A stretch of DNA of 64,000 bases, taken from the NCBI RefSeq assembly GCF_000237925.1, contig NW_017386059.1:248001-312000 (forward strand), given 5' to 3'. This DNA comes from Schistosoma mansoni. Taxonomy: Eukaryota > Platyhelminthes > Trematoda > Strigeidida > Schistosomatidae. How positions within the stretch are numbered: position 1 is the stretch's first letter; each line of letters starts with the position of its first letter. The position numbers were made by a program, and so were the translations under genes. Below the pieces are notes generated by a model, which ran no database searches, was not told the origin of the DNA, and worked only from the letters and a program-made list of their open reading frames with translations. Positions 12,424 to 23,165 of the stretch are shown here, one piece after another.

Positions 12424-12725
12424 TTGATGTTTCGAACTGGAACTGACCAGTATCTTATTAGTATACGTGCATCCTATGCGGATTACCTCGATATTGCCTC
12501 TAATCACAAGTACTATAATCAGATATGGATGGTGGCTAGAAGTGGGATCCAGGGCGCGCGTTTTGTCCTAATTGGGACTTGTCAGCCGGATGTACCATCA
12601 TCTAGGAGTTGGTGTTCACTTTCGGACTCGACCCCAGTACAGTTAGCTTCAAACACCATCGCGTTATCTATTTCGCTAGTGTTATTAAATGCGATGGCAT
12701 TTGAAACGGACAACTGGGTTCGAGG
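12424..12725 (-). repeat. Dispersed repeat with tRNA-like B box, cut by gap
   Basis: On - there is GGGGTCGAGTCCGAAAGTG, close to a tRNA B box, preceded by AAATAGATAACGCGATGG, an A-box-like spacing. The style is that of schistosome dispersed repeats. It runs into the N gap at 12726, so its start cannot be seen. Confidence 0.35.
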
Positions 12726-12925
12726 NNNNNNNNNNNNNNNNNNNNNNNNNNNNNNNNNNNNNNNNNNNNNNNNNNNNNNNNNNNNNNNNNNNNNNNNNNN
12801 NNNNNNNNNNNNNNNNNNNNNNNNNNNNNNNNNNNNNNNNNNNNNNNNNNNNNNNNNNNNNNNNNNNNNNNNNNNNNNNNNNNNNNNNNNNNNNNNNNNN
12901 NNNNNNNNNNNNNNNNNNNNNNNNN
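12726..12925. other. Assembly gap (200 N)
   Basis: Run of exactly 200 N, a conventional placeholder. It lies beside an RTE copy, so repeat collapse is the probable cause. Confidence 0.99.
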
Positions 12926-13137
12926 TCAGGATTGTCAGGTCCTTTTCTGAGCATATCTCTATGATCAACTGCAGACACTCATAGAACTGATCTTTATCGT
13001 CTTCATTGCCATAATTGATGGGTGCATAACACTGGATAACATTCATTGTGATTCCCTCCTTCTTTGTTTTGAAATATGATTTGATGATCCTAGATTCATG
13101 AGATTCCTATCCAAAAAGTGTTTCTCGTGCTTTCATT
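12926..13137 (+). repeat. Inverted-repeat arm A (intron 2)
   Basis: Its reverse complement matches 15759-15970 over 212 bp. By eye I find one mismatch (GGCAATG against GGAAATG). Both arms are RTE endonuclease sequence. The arm touches the N gap and may be longer. Confidence 0.9.
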
Positions 13138-13460
13138 AACACGATCAATGCAACTCGTTGTGCCTACAAAAAGTTTTCATCTTAATGACCAGGCTACAAA
13201 ATCATTTTTCCGTATCTTTTCAGTCCATCTTGGGTTAGAAGGTTTTCGCTGATTCCGAGCACCGCCATGTTGTATCTTCTCACTCCCGTAGCTATTTGAC
13301 TGGTTCTTCCGGTTTCTCATATTGTTCGAACATTCCATGTATCTATATAAATTGTTTCTCTGGTTGTTAGAAGGGGCATCAGCCTCGTGACGTCCGGAAA
13401 ATCTCGGGTTTCATCATGAGGCGTCATAATTCTTCCTTATACTGGGAGGACCCAGTTTAA
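12926..13460 (-). mobile_element. RTE element 5' part (start of endonuclease), reverse
   Basis: On - the frame has MNVIQCYAPINYGNEDDKDQ, the conserved apurinic-type endonuclease segment also seen at about 28020 and at 15850. Upstream lies a stretch shared with 60840-60940 (GAATTATGACGCCTCA; CCCCTTCTAACA), so this is the element's 5' end region. It is truncated on the 3' side by the gap. It has stops and is not functional. Confidence 0.75.
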
Positions 13461-14876
13461 ATGGTTTAATTATTTTAATCTGTTTAGCGTCCTTTAGCAA
13501 GGTGTTTTTCTATGAGATGGGGATGCTGATGTCATACCCAATTCTACTCTTTCACTGGGGCTTGTGACCGGCAGTGAACGTAGAAAGGTACGGACTGTTA
13601 TTTCTGCTTCAGATAACTTTTGATTAAAAATCTAAATCAGACATTGTTAAATAAAATCATCCTGATATCGGAATCACCGGAATATGTATCCACTCAACAT
13701 TAGAATACTTTGATATAAAACATGTTTATGAAAAATGAATTACTTTATAGATTTCGTGGATGACTGTTATTACTAAAACAAAAAATCTGAATGATTGTAA
13801 TAGGTTGATTATATAAATATAATCGTTGACTAAATTTCGATCTGGCTCACTTTTAGTATAACATATGACTATTTTAGTCGTCTGACTTGTTTGAAACATA
13901 CCAGCCGGTTATTCTAACGTAACATAGAACCTGGGGCATGTGCACATCGGTTCAATTTGCTATCGAATGATTGATTAGGTTTTGGTGCAGAATACATTGT
14001 ATCATTATTTTTCAATTTACGCAAACTGTCTGTATAGCTCCGTGATTGATGATTTCATTATAAGTGATCTACAGATACTGAATAAAATCTGCTGCAGACA
14101 GATTGACTCAAGAAAACTTAGTCATTAAAATAGCTATTTAAGTGTTCAATTGATTATTATCTTTAGGTGGTCCACATTAAAGTTAGTTGCATTGAATTCA
14201 ACTAATTATAATTTTTCATTGACTTTTAATATTTTTTCTATCAGTTTGCTTACAACTTGAAAAAAGTCTACAAACTTTTCTCATCACGTTACTTTCTCGT
14301 GTTCATAAAAATCTTTGGATAGAAAACAGAACATGAATTTGTATAGATTTCTTATAATCTACAGATGATCACTAATAGTTTATGATATTTATAAAATTGA
14401 ATACAGCATTATGATTAGCAGTAAAATAGAAGACTCATGTTTCATCCTATTCAGAACTCGTCAGCTGGTTAAACCTATTCTGAAATGTTGACATTTACAC
14501 TCGAAACCACTACTCATCACTTTAAAAGTCAATGTATTTTTAACCCAGCTATTGAGTCATGATGGTCATTAGCGTATTCAGCAGCTATTGCGTATCAATA
14601 ATTACTTATTAGAGTGTTTTCCTTTCCGCTAGCAAACAACTCTTTGAATCATTGAGGTACATGAATTTATCACAAATTAACAATAACTTTAAGGTTTCAA
14701 CTCATTATGTTATTTGCAAATCAAGTAATTTTCTACTGTTACAACAATGGTTAAAATATCCAGTCTATGGGATCTAATATCTTTAAAAAAGCATTAATTA
14801 AAGCTATTCAATTCATTAAACAGTTTCTTATTATTTCAAATGATCAATGAATTTCTACCTTGTATTATTCATCTAG
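13461..14876. other. Rest of intron 2, no feature
   Basis: AT-rich sequence without coding frames. I recognise no repeat or RNA. It ends at acceptor TTCATCTAG. Confidence 0.6.
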
Positions 14877-15296
14877 AATAAATCTCCCAAACTCGGAAAT
14901 CAATTAAAAAGTATTCTACATACAACAAATAATTCAACAATTAAAATTAAATCTATAAATAGAGAAGTGAAATGGTCAAAAAATGCCAATGAGGTTCGTG
15001 AAGAATTTATTACAAACGATGGTATACAAGCTTTAAATACGTTTGTTAATTGGTGTCATGAACAAAGATTATTGAAATTGCGTGAACAAGCTAAAGCAGA
15101 ACAATTACATATTGATAAATTGAAACAACATATTAATGAGACTGAAAAAGAAACTGTCATTCAAATGAAAAATGGTAACAATGATGACGATATTCAACAG
15201 CATAAAGTGGTTATGCTATTACCACCATTGAATGAATTAGAAAGATGTGTTGTACGTTTAGGTGAATCATATGTAACTGAAAGACGTAAATGTTGT
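14877..15296 (+). CDS. WD-repeat protein, internal exon
   Basis: The 420-base exon runs between TTCATCTAG and TGTTGT|GTAAGT, phase 0 on both sides. It encodes 140 residues: a Ser/Asn/Lys-rich lead, then a strongly helical charged stretch (EQRLLKLREQAKAEQLHIDKL) that could form a coiled coil, then a short Asp/Asn loop and MLLPPLNELERC. It is flanked in its introns by the 212-bp inverted repeat, the only exon so enclosed. Confidence 0.8.
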
Positions 15297-15758
15297 GTAA
15301 GTTATATCTATTAATTAACAAGCAGTAAATCCTATTTACTAAATACAATAAATCTATGCTCCTTTACTTAGTGTAATCCATTTAATAAGTGCGTACGTTA
15401 ATATAGTTGTGTTTGAACCACACTTTAGATGTAAAGACAAACAATACTACTACCCGGTTAACAAAACTAACATAGGTAAAGCTAACTTTGAACCTGTGAT
15501 CTAATAATTGGTGCGAAGTAATTTAATGATTCAGTAAAAGGCTTGGTTTGACAATATACAATTTCTATTTTGTATTAATAATAACAACGTAGTTAACGTT
15601 GACAAAAAAAAGAATCATATTGATCAAGTAATTTTTCAATGAATCCATTTTTTTTAGAATTTACAGCTGCATTATTTGTGCAAATAAACCTGTAGCTCTT
15701 CTGGGCTTAATGCTACTTCCATGTCCGGATAAATAAGGAGGATTACACTGATGATGTA

Positions 15759-15970
15759 AATGAAAGCACGAGAAACACTTTTTGGATAGGAATCTCATGA
15801 ATCTAGGATCATCAAATCATATTTCAAAACAAAGAAGGAGGGAATCACAATGAATGTTATCCAGTGTTATGCACCCATCAATTATGGAAATGAAGACGAT
15901 AAAGATCAGTTCTATGAGTGTCTGCAGTTGATCATAGAGATATGCTCAGAAAAGGACCTGACAATCCTGA
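15759..15970 (+). repeat. Inverted-repeat arm B (intron 3)
   Basis: Partner of 12926-13137 in opposite orientation; 211 of 212 positions match by eye. The left edge is abrupt: homology to RTE stops at 15759, whereas arm A continues 5' into more RTE. Confidence 0.9.
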
Positions 15971-16031
15971 TGGAACGCCTAAATGCCACAGTCGGAATGG
16001 ATAACATTATGTATAGAGATATCATGGGACA
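15759..16031 (+). mobile_element. RTE endonuclease fragment, forward
   Basis: Short frame from ATG 15850: MNVIQCYAPINYGNEDDKDQ, then LTILMERLNATVGMDN, where the family has LTILIGDFNAKVGKDN. The catalytic-loop GDFN is therefore changed to ERLN. RTE homology ends at about 16031 (DIMGQ), where a reverse-strand Gag starts. Confidence 0.75.
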
Positions 16032-16748
16032 AACCATATCTGGTTCAATAACATGAGAAATCCGATAAGTTTGTTGGTTAAAAATTTTCGTCTCACAATG
16101 ATTCTGAGTTTCATTTAACTCTGGACTGCTATGTGACGTTATACCACTTCTAGATAAAGATAACTGATCATTAGAAGCATCCATCTTAGCATTACTTTCA
16201 GCGAAATGAAGCATGGTATTGCAAACTGACTGAATGTGTCCAGTTTCACCACAGTTAAAGCATTTAGAATTACGAAATACACACGAATTACATGGGTGAA
16301 ACTTGCCACAGAACACGCATTTACTAAACTCGTGCTCATCTTCATGGACTGTTTCACAGCTCAATGAAGTATTATCTGAATAACTTTGATTACGCACCGA
16401 ACTGCGACGACTTAGTAAAGTAGTGGAATTTCTGATCTTCTGTCGGGTCATTTTATCGAATTTTTCTCTCTTACCGCATTCAGAATTTGTATACTTTACA
16501 TGATCCAACAGTAGTTGCTTGAGAGTTGCATAGGGGAATGAAATTGGTTTGTCTGGAAGTGCCAAAGCCCTTATAAGGCTGTATGCTTCTTTTCCGATGA
16601 ATGTAAGGAAATGGGCCACAATATTAAAATCTTCATCGTTTTCCTTGGTCATAGCCCAGATTTCGAAACTCCCCATGTACTCCTCAAAAGCATTAAAACC
16701 TGAATTTATATCCAACCGTTCCATTACAGGCTCAATCGCGAAGCCCAT
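16032..16748 (-). pseudogene. LTR-retroelement Gag, nearly full frame
   Basis: The frame opens at 16748 (MGFAIEPVMERL) and reads through capsid-like SFEIWAM...FLTFIGKEAYSLI, a basic linker, two Cys/His clusters (CVFCGKFHPCNSC and the knuckle CFNCGETGHIQSVC) and a Ser-rich tail. Gag binds element RNA and forms particles. This copy keeps an unbroken frame where the forward copy at 6109-6965 is broken. The frame then reads about 40 residues into antisense RTE before stopping at 15912, so the natural C-terminus and all of pol are lost. Its leader (16749-16905) continues into the 1.78-kb duplication. Confidence 0.8.
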
Positions 16749-18529
16749 ATGATGATCAGAAGTATTTGAATTGTAGTATATACTAGTAATCCCAGGAATA
16801 ACGCAATGTAATCAAGAAGTATTAGATGAGCCCGAACGAATGTATTGTATTTGGAATTCAAAATTACAACAGTCATCAATACGAAGAAGTCATTGATTTA
16901 TTTAAACATCACAACTACCCAGATGACCTAGCTCTTCTATCCCATACACACCAACAAATGCAGGTGAGGACAGACAGCGTAGCAGCATCTTCTGCACCAG
17001 TAGGCTTCAACATACACAAGGGAAAAAGTAAGATCCTAAAATACAACACAACGAGCACCAACGAAACCACGCTTGATAGAGAAGCTATGGAAGAGTTGGT
17101 AAGCTTCATGTATCTCAGCAGTATCATTGATAAACAAGGAGGATCTGATGCAAATGTCAAGGCAAGGATCAGCAAAGCAAGATCAGCATTTCTACATTTG
17201 AACAACATAGGAAACTCAAAGCAATTGTCAGCTAACGTCAAAGTCAGAATCTTCAATACGAACGTCAGGAAAATGTTATTGTACGGAGCTGAAACTTGGA
17301 GAACTACTACAACCATCATCGAAAGTGTACAAGTATTTGTGAACAATCATCTACGCAAGATACTCAACGTCCGTTGTTCGGATACTATTATCAACAATCT
17401 ACTATGGGAGAGAATAAACGAGTTTCCAGCTGAAGAAGAATTTAGGAGAAGACGCTGAAGGTGGATAGGATATACATTGAGGAAATCAACAAACTGTAAC
17501 ATCTTCGTAAGATCCGTTACACAACTTGTTGGAATTATTTCACTCGTACACATAACGTCAGTTTTAAGTGTTGGAATTTTAATTATTTGGTCAAACACAA
17601 GTGACGTATGCTAATTCTACTAACCAATATTTTATTGAATGGTATGGAAGTTTTCTTCAAATTCAGCTGGAATCGTATAGACTTCTTCTTTTCACCCATA
17701 GCCCAACTTTAAAATATCTATAACTGATGTTTGTATAACACAATGGAGATATAACTGATTTTACTCTTTGTAGTCTACAAATTCCATTCATTACAAACAT
17801 GCATACTGACAAAACAACTTTCCACCATTTTATTGATCCCATACTTCAATTCTTTTAAATGTTAATTATCTTTATTTATTATCATGCAATGTATGCCAGT
17901 TAGTTGACAGACATTAAATAAAATGTTTTCTTATATTTTAACATACAATGTTAGCATATTACTAAATCACATGTTATATGTTGAGTAAGTCTAGGTATCC
18001 ATCAATAAATTTAAGATGTTTAGTTACTCATCAACATGTCAACCTCCACATATTTGAAACCTATAACTTGATAACTTAAGAAATGGCAATAATCCAAGTG
18101 AATAAATCATAAATATATGAGTAAAACACTGACATTAGAAAATTGGCTGTTATCATCCAGTTAATAAATTGGATTTATATTATGTTATTTTTAGTAAAGC
18201 AAACTAATCATACAAATTCTTTACGAAAAAGATTGACTACTAATTCATAAGAATGCAAAATGCCTTAAATATATTTCATATGAGGATTAATGATTAAAAA
18301 CAAACAAATAAAAATTATATTCAATAATTGGTGTTAAGTATATGAAAATGTCTATTTTAATGTAGAGTTTTGTTGAATAAATCAGGAATGGCGTTATCAG
18401 AAAGGGTTTTGTGGTGATTTTAGTAATTCTATAGAGTTGAGATCATGAGTCAGTTGAAGCTAGACCACTATGGAAAACCTGGAAGCACTGGACGGCTGTC
18501 TCATCCTATTATGGGACTCTTCAGCAGTG
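16749..18529 (+). repeat. 1.78-kb direct duplication, copy 2 (intron 3)
   Basis: Counterpart of 7545-9325. Here the left neighbour is the reverse Gag instead of RTE RT, and the right edge is cut inside the SINE at CAGCAGTG followed by unrelated TAATTGTCC. The first ~157 bp read naturally as the untranslated leader of the reverse Gag, so copy 2 keeps the more original left junction (inference). Confidence 0.9.
16905..17510 (+). pseudogene. RTE RT 3' portion (in duplication copy 2)
   Basis: Same 210-residue frame as 7622-8254: [35 protein letters not shown]. Only the C-terminal half of RT and the connection domain remain; no catalytic FADD. Identical to copy 1 as far as I can see. Confidence 0.8.
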
Positions 18530-18769
18530 TAATTGTCCTAAATTTTTCATGTCTTTAGTTTATTTGAACATTTTGTCCATATTCTTGATTTTTCATAGGT
18601 CATGTTTTATTTTCCTACCTACACAATGCTGAACAAGTTTTAAAATTATTCTATTTCCTTTTAAAATATAATATTGGTCATACTGTTGAGTATGGTTGAG
18701 ACAAATGTGCTCACTAGTGACCATCTTCGAGGGGAAATTTCCTAGGTTCTGGTGAGAAGCTGCAACCAG

Positions 18770-19080
18770 TGGAGCCAATCTGTGTGAATTGTGAGGCGGT
18801 TACTCACCGAAGATAATGAACGATGGTCGCGCAATTTTGTGGGTTGATTGAAGTTGAGCAATAAGACCGTTAGGTGCCGGCTCAGTGGTCTAAATGTTGA
18901 GTGTTCACGCGTCAGACTGAAGGTTTTGGGTTGTATTCCCATGTACCGGATCGCAGATAAGCACTGCTGAGAATTCCCATACTAGGATGAGATCGCCATT
19001 CAATATTTTAAAGTTTTCAATGGTTTTCTAACTTAGATCGGTTCATGATTTCAATGCAATTCAACAATCTACGCAATCTC
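18770..19080 (+). mobile_element. tRNA-derived SINE
   Basis: Leader 'CCAGTGGAGCC...TTGTGGGTTGATTGAAGTTGAG', A-box-like GCTCAGTGGTCTAA, decayed B box (GGGTTGTATTCCC), then body 'GCACTGCTGAGAATTCCCATACTAGGATGAGA' and end 'TTTTCTAACTTAGATCGGTTCATGA'. The same order occurs at 58065-58260. Confidence 0.7.
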
Positions 19081-19839
19081 ACACTATTTGCCATGATTGT
19101 TCACCATTTACCACATCTAAGTCATAACTGTTACTGGCTGATTTCCATGAAATCAAGTATATTTTCATTTAAGAAACATATAAACAATACTCCTTAACTA
19201 TACTACTAATGCTTCATACCCAAACAGAATTGAAATGAATGATATTTATGTTTATATATGTAAACATATTAGGTACTATTTATTGAGGTGACTTGTTGAG
19301 ATTCTGATGGTTTTCTTTGTTTTATGACATCAACTGTCAAGTACTTACTAATTTCTAGTTCTTTATAGCATATAGTTTCAATCGATCAATCAGAAATCTT
19401 CCATAAAAACTTTTTATTACAGGACATGTTGGAATACCGGTAATATCCACAACGTCTGAGTTTTAAATAGCCGCAAACTTTCTGCTGAGTCCTCAAATAT
19501 TTATGTGATAACACATTTATATTTAGATGCTCAATTTATGTACAAAACGTGTTTATTCAATAATCGAAAGAATGTTCTGTGTAATGAAGTGTAAACATCA
19601 CCCTTTTGGAATATGATGACTAAAACATCTAACATTGCCTGGATCTAGTGCTTGTTTTTTATTGTATAAGTTAATAATTTTCCAACAATAAGGAAACTAA
19701 TTTAAATCTGTTTAAATTTTCAACTGGTGATCACAAACCACATTTAAACATAACTTTGATTAACGAATAAAAGGAATCAGTGTGTGAAGCTCTTGGAGAT
19801 TCTTGAGTTTTATATTTTACGTCATAAACTAACCCTAGT

Positions 19840-19925
19840 TAGACAACGAGTGGGACCAGGAAGCACTGGACAGTTGTTCCGCCTCAGTATGTAACTCCTC
19901 AGCATCATGGATCTCTAGCAGACAG
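19840..19925 (-). mobile_element. SINE 3' fragment, reverse
   Basis: 'CCAGGAAGCACTGGACAGTTGTTCCGCCTCA' matches the reverse SINE body at 9270-9310. The head is missing. Confidence 0.5.
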
Positions 19926-19999
19926 TTATCCACTGATAACATTAGAAGATAAGTACGCAAGACAGTAAATTAATTATTGTTACATATGTAAACTAATGA

Positions 20000-20190
20000 C
20001 TTCTCACTCAGTGGTCTAGAGGTTAAGCGTCCACAGCGAGATCTAAGAATCTTAAGTCGAATCCCCAGTACGGTCGTAGACGGTGTTATGTTTGTCACGA
20101 TCTGTCTGCTGAATGCTTAACTGATTTATGCTTGATGATGAAACCGCAAATCCAAGGAAGCATAGTGAGAACTCAAAGACTGATGATAAG
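20000..20190 (+). mobile_element. SINE fragment with tRNA-like head
   Basis: CTCAGTGGTCTAGAGGTTAAGCG (A-box region) and GTCGAATCCCC (B-box region) at tRNA spacing. The downstream body is poorly conserved. Confidence 0.55.
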
Positions 20191-20199
20191 TATTTATTT

Positions 20200-21725
20200 T
20201 ACCTTTAAAATAAATCAAATTGATACATGAGTACATTCATTTATATGTTGGTTTTACTCATACTTGATTATTAGTCGACAATTACCGTACTCAGGGGAAA
20301 GGCATATTTTCTACAAAAACCTGAGCTACACATCATGCTGAACGAATTTCACAATAAATTAATACAAAAAATATCATCTTGAATGAAAATTACACTAAAA
20401 TAAAACAAATATCACACTGAGTAATCATTCCATTGAATTAAAAACGTAAGTGAAGATGAGCAGAAATTCTGTCATATCAAATGTGTACTTCCGAGGTGCC
20501 CATATAGTGACGAAACAGATGTCCGATGCTTCCTAACTTACAAACGGTTGTCTCACTAGAATCATTCTATGACGTAAACTACCCAATGAATGTAAATTTT
20601 CAAACAGAAAGAGAAAATGATAAAAGTAACCGAAAGAAAACTATTTATCCAACTAAATTACAAAACCAAAATTGGTACCAGTCATCAACTTGGTCAAAAG
20701 ATTCTCTACCAAATAATACCGAATACAGACAACTGATGATACATTATAACTAACAAGTAATCACTTCATTGAAGAGTAAGTCAAGTCGGAAGATATTGAA
20801 TTGGTCAATATTCAAAAGTTGTTAGTATCAACTGTTTTCAATGAGAAATAGTGATCATTCTGCTTGTGTTACTTAGCAATAAAAATATTTGTCAAATTAT
20901 TCAACTTCCTGAAACTAGTAACTTCACTAACAAACATTCATTTATTGACTGCAAATAGAAAATTATCGACGTGCTATTGAGAATTTATTCGCTTGTTGGA
21001 ACAGTTAACAACAAAAACAGGTAAAATCTTATACTTAAGGAGATCAGATGAAATGATGACCTATCAATCACGGAGTTCCTACTAAACGATTCAACTATCG
21101 AAAGGTAACCAAGATATTTGTAATTCTTGGAAGTAATTTTGTCATTGAATAAAGGTTAAATTAGCTGAAAAGTTATTAAGATAAAAATACGCATCTTTCC
21201 AAAAATCTTGTAGTTTTCCATGATTATAAAAATGAAACCCAATAATATTGACATAAGCTACTGAAATAATGTCGTATAATTAACTTCTCATATGATTTAG
21301 AAATTCAGCCCTTCCACTGTCTTACCATACCTTATGACATAAATAATAATTTAAAACTGGTGGTACTCATTGTAATACCAACCAACCTTGTGTAATTTAA
21401 CGCTTTATTTATAAGCTTAATCTCAAAAAAATAAAATCTAGAGTGAAATTTTCCACGCTTTTTATGTTTACTAGTAAATGTGATTCACTTTGCTATCATT
21501 CAGTCTGCTGGCATATGGCACTGTTTATTGATATAGTTTGACCAGGAGTCAAAAAGATATTTTTTTGATGATCGTTTGCCAACCCATTCGTTAAAATCCA
21601 TATTTCTCCTTTTTTACCAACTAGATTTGAGGTTTATTTACCAAGATTAAAAAGAGTGATATGAATAAACTTTAAAAAGTTCTTTGTTTAAATCTCATCC
21701 TTAAAACTACTTTTTTATCTAACAG
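20200..21725. other. Rest of intron 3, no feature
   Basis: AT-rich sequence. The frame at 20526-20753 has no recognisable motif and no convincing splice sites. It ends in TTTTTTATCTAACAG at 21725. Confidence 0.55.
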
Positions 21726-22364
21726 AAAACAGAGAATATTCTTCAACCATGGGTTAAAAATGTACGACAAACAAAACATGGAGATATTATGAAAAGTCAA
21801 AGTTTACGTGATCCAACTCAGCCTTCATATGCGCAACCATGGAAATCATATAAAAATGCATTAACAGGACATTTCCCTCCAAAAATACACATAAAACCAA
21901 CAGAATGTAATCTTTTACCATTTGATGAACATCAACCTTTTAAAGAAACTTTAAAACAAAAGCTTTCACAAATTCAAACACTACAAGTGAAAGTAACTAA
22001 TTTAAAGAAAGAAAATATTTCGAAACATATTATACCTTCCATTGTCAATGAAATGGATAGTAAAGATTTAGATGATTATCATAAATTCTTATGTTCACTA
22101 ATTTATGATGAAGAAAAAAGATCGAATTCAATAGTTCATTGGTTCATACCAATAATGTCGTCATGTCTGCTACCTTTACCTATGAAACAAAGGAAATTAC
22201 CTGATATCAAATTGCCATATTTATGTTTAAAGTTACCTTATGAAAAAGTAGAACGTGATGGTGATGACTATGGGGAAGATGAATGTGAGATGCTAACTAA
22301 AAATTATTTTTGTATTTCAGACGATTTGTCAACTGAATTCATGTCAACCCCACAGAATGACTGA
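21726..22364 (+). CDS. WD-repeat protein, terminal exon with stop
   Basis: Acceptor TCTAACAG ends at 21725. The frame is open from AAA at 21726 in phase 0 and stops with TGA at 22362-22364. It encodes 212 residues: basic start (QPWVKNVRQTKHGD), a helical stretch around QIQTLQVKVTNLKKEN, a MDSKDLDDYHKFL helix, Pro/Leu-rich LPLPMKQRKLPD, and an acidic C-terminus (DGDDYGEDECE). No named domain. Summed with the upstream exons the visible protein part is about 1330 residues. AATAAA near 22573 could serve as the poly(A) signal. The ATG at 21789 is internal. Confidence 0.78.
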   Translation, partial: KTENILQPWVKNVRQTKHGDIMKSQSLRDPTQPSYAQPWKSYKNALTGHFPPKIHIKPTECNLLPFDEHQPFKETLKQKLSQIQTLQVKVTNLKKENISKHIIPSIVNEMDSKDLDDYHKFLCSLIYDEEKRSNSIVHWFIPIMSSCLLPLPMKQRKLPDIKLPYLCLKLPYEKVERDGDDYGEDECEMLTKNYFCISDDLSTEFMSTPQND

Positions 22365-22813
22365 TAACATTAAATATACAAAACAAAATTGCTTGGATTT
22401 ATTTAGAAAGTTAGATTTCCTCTATTTGAAATTAGTTTTATACTCTCATTTACGCAATAATTTTGGTAGCCATATGATTTAAACAGTGTTCCTGTAAATT
22501 TTGAAGTCCTTAGATTTTGAATTAACCTATTTGAATGATTTAGGTTTTTTGAATCAGATCTGTAGGATCGAACAAATAAATTGTCAAAGACCTTAGGTGG
22601 CATAATTCAACATGTTGATACATCTTTGTTATTTTATACCGTCAAACTCCTTTGTTGTTTTGTATTATTTTGTGCTTCATTATGTTTAACATTTTCTCTA
22701 ATGGTCAAGCCAATAACCACAAAACTATCCGGATTATGCAACTGAGTGTAAGCTTATAAACTGATTGATTATGAAATGTGTCTGATAAACATATACTTTA
22801 GTTACGAAATTGT
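22365..22813. other. 3' flank of the WD gene
   Basis: Probable 3' UTR and flank, with AATAAA at about 22573. Nothing else seen up to the RTE tail. Confidence 0.45.
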
Positions 22814-22844
22814 TAACTTACTTACTTACGCCTGTTACTCCCAA

Positions 22845-22849
22845 TGGAG
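22845..22849 (+). repeat. Target-site duplication TGGAG, left copy
   Basis: TGGAG directly before the left LTR; repeated at 25691-25695 directly after the right LTR. Five bp fits Ty3/gypsy integrases. Confidence 0.92.
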
Positions 22850-23165
22850 TGTTATAATTGTGTTTTGCTAATATAAACGACCCAGCTATTCCTATTGCTT
22901 AGTATTCTTATACGATGACACTCGACAAGACCCCAAAATCAGAACACGTTGAACAGGAATGAAATTGTATTCAAAATAACAATGGTATGTGAACAGCAAT
23001 CACTGATTTGAATAACGTTCATATATTTATAGTATAAACATAAGAAGCTTCTAGATTTTTCTCCAATAATATGCCCGGGCTGATCGGTTTAGAATTAGCC
23101 AATCAGCGCGCAGCAACACCATCATGCATGAAACATGCTTTAATCCAATCTATGTCCCACTAACA
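22850..23165 (-). repeat. Left LTR of nested gypsy element (3' LTR in element sense)
   Basis: 316 bp, begins TGTTATAATTG and ends CCCACTAACA. Base-for-base identical by eye to 25375-25690. Contains TATTTATAGTATAAAC and CCCGGGC. Confidence 0.95.

Noticed and set aside
12424-13046. Frames of 90-190 codons through 12726-12925
   Set aside because: They are carried by the N run, which counts as open; the flanking sequence is repeat.
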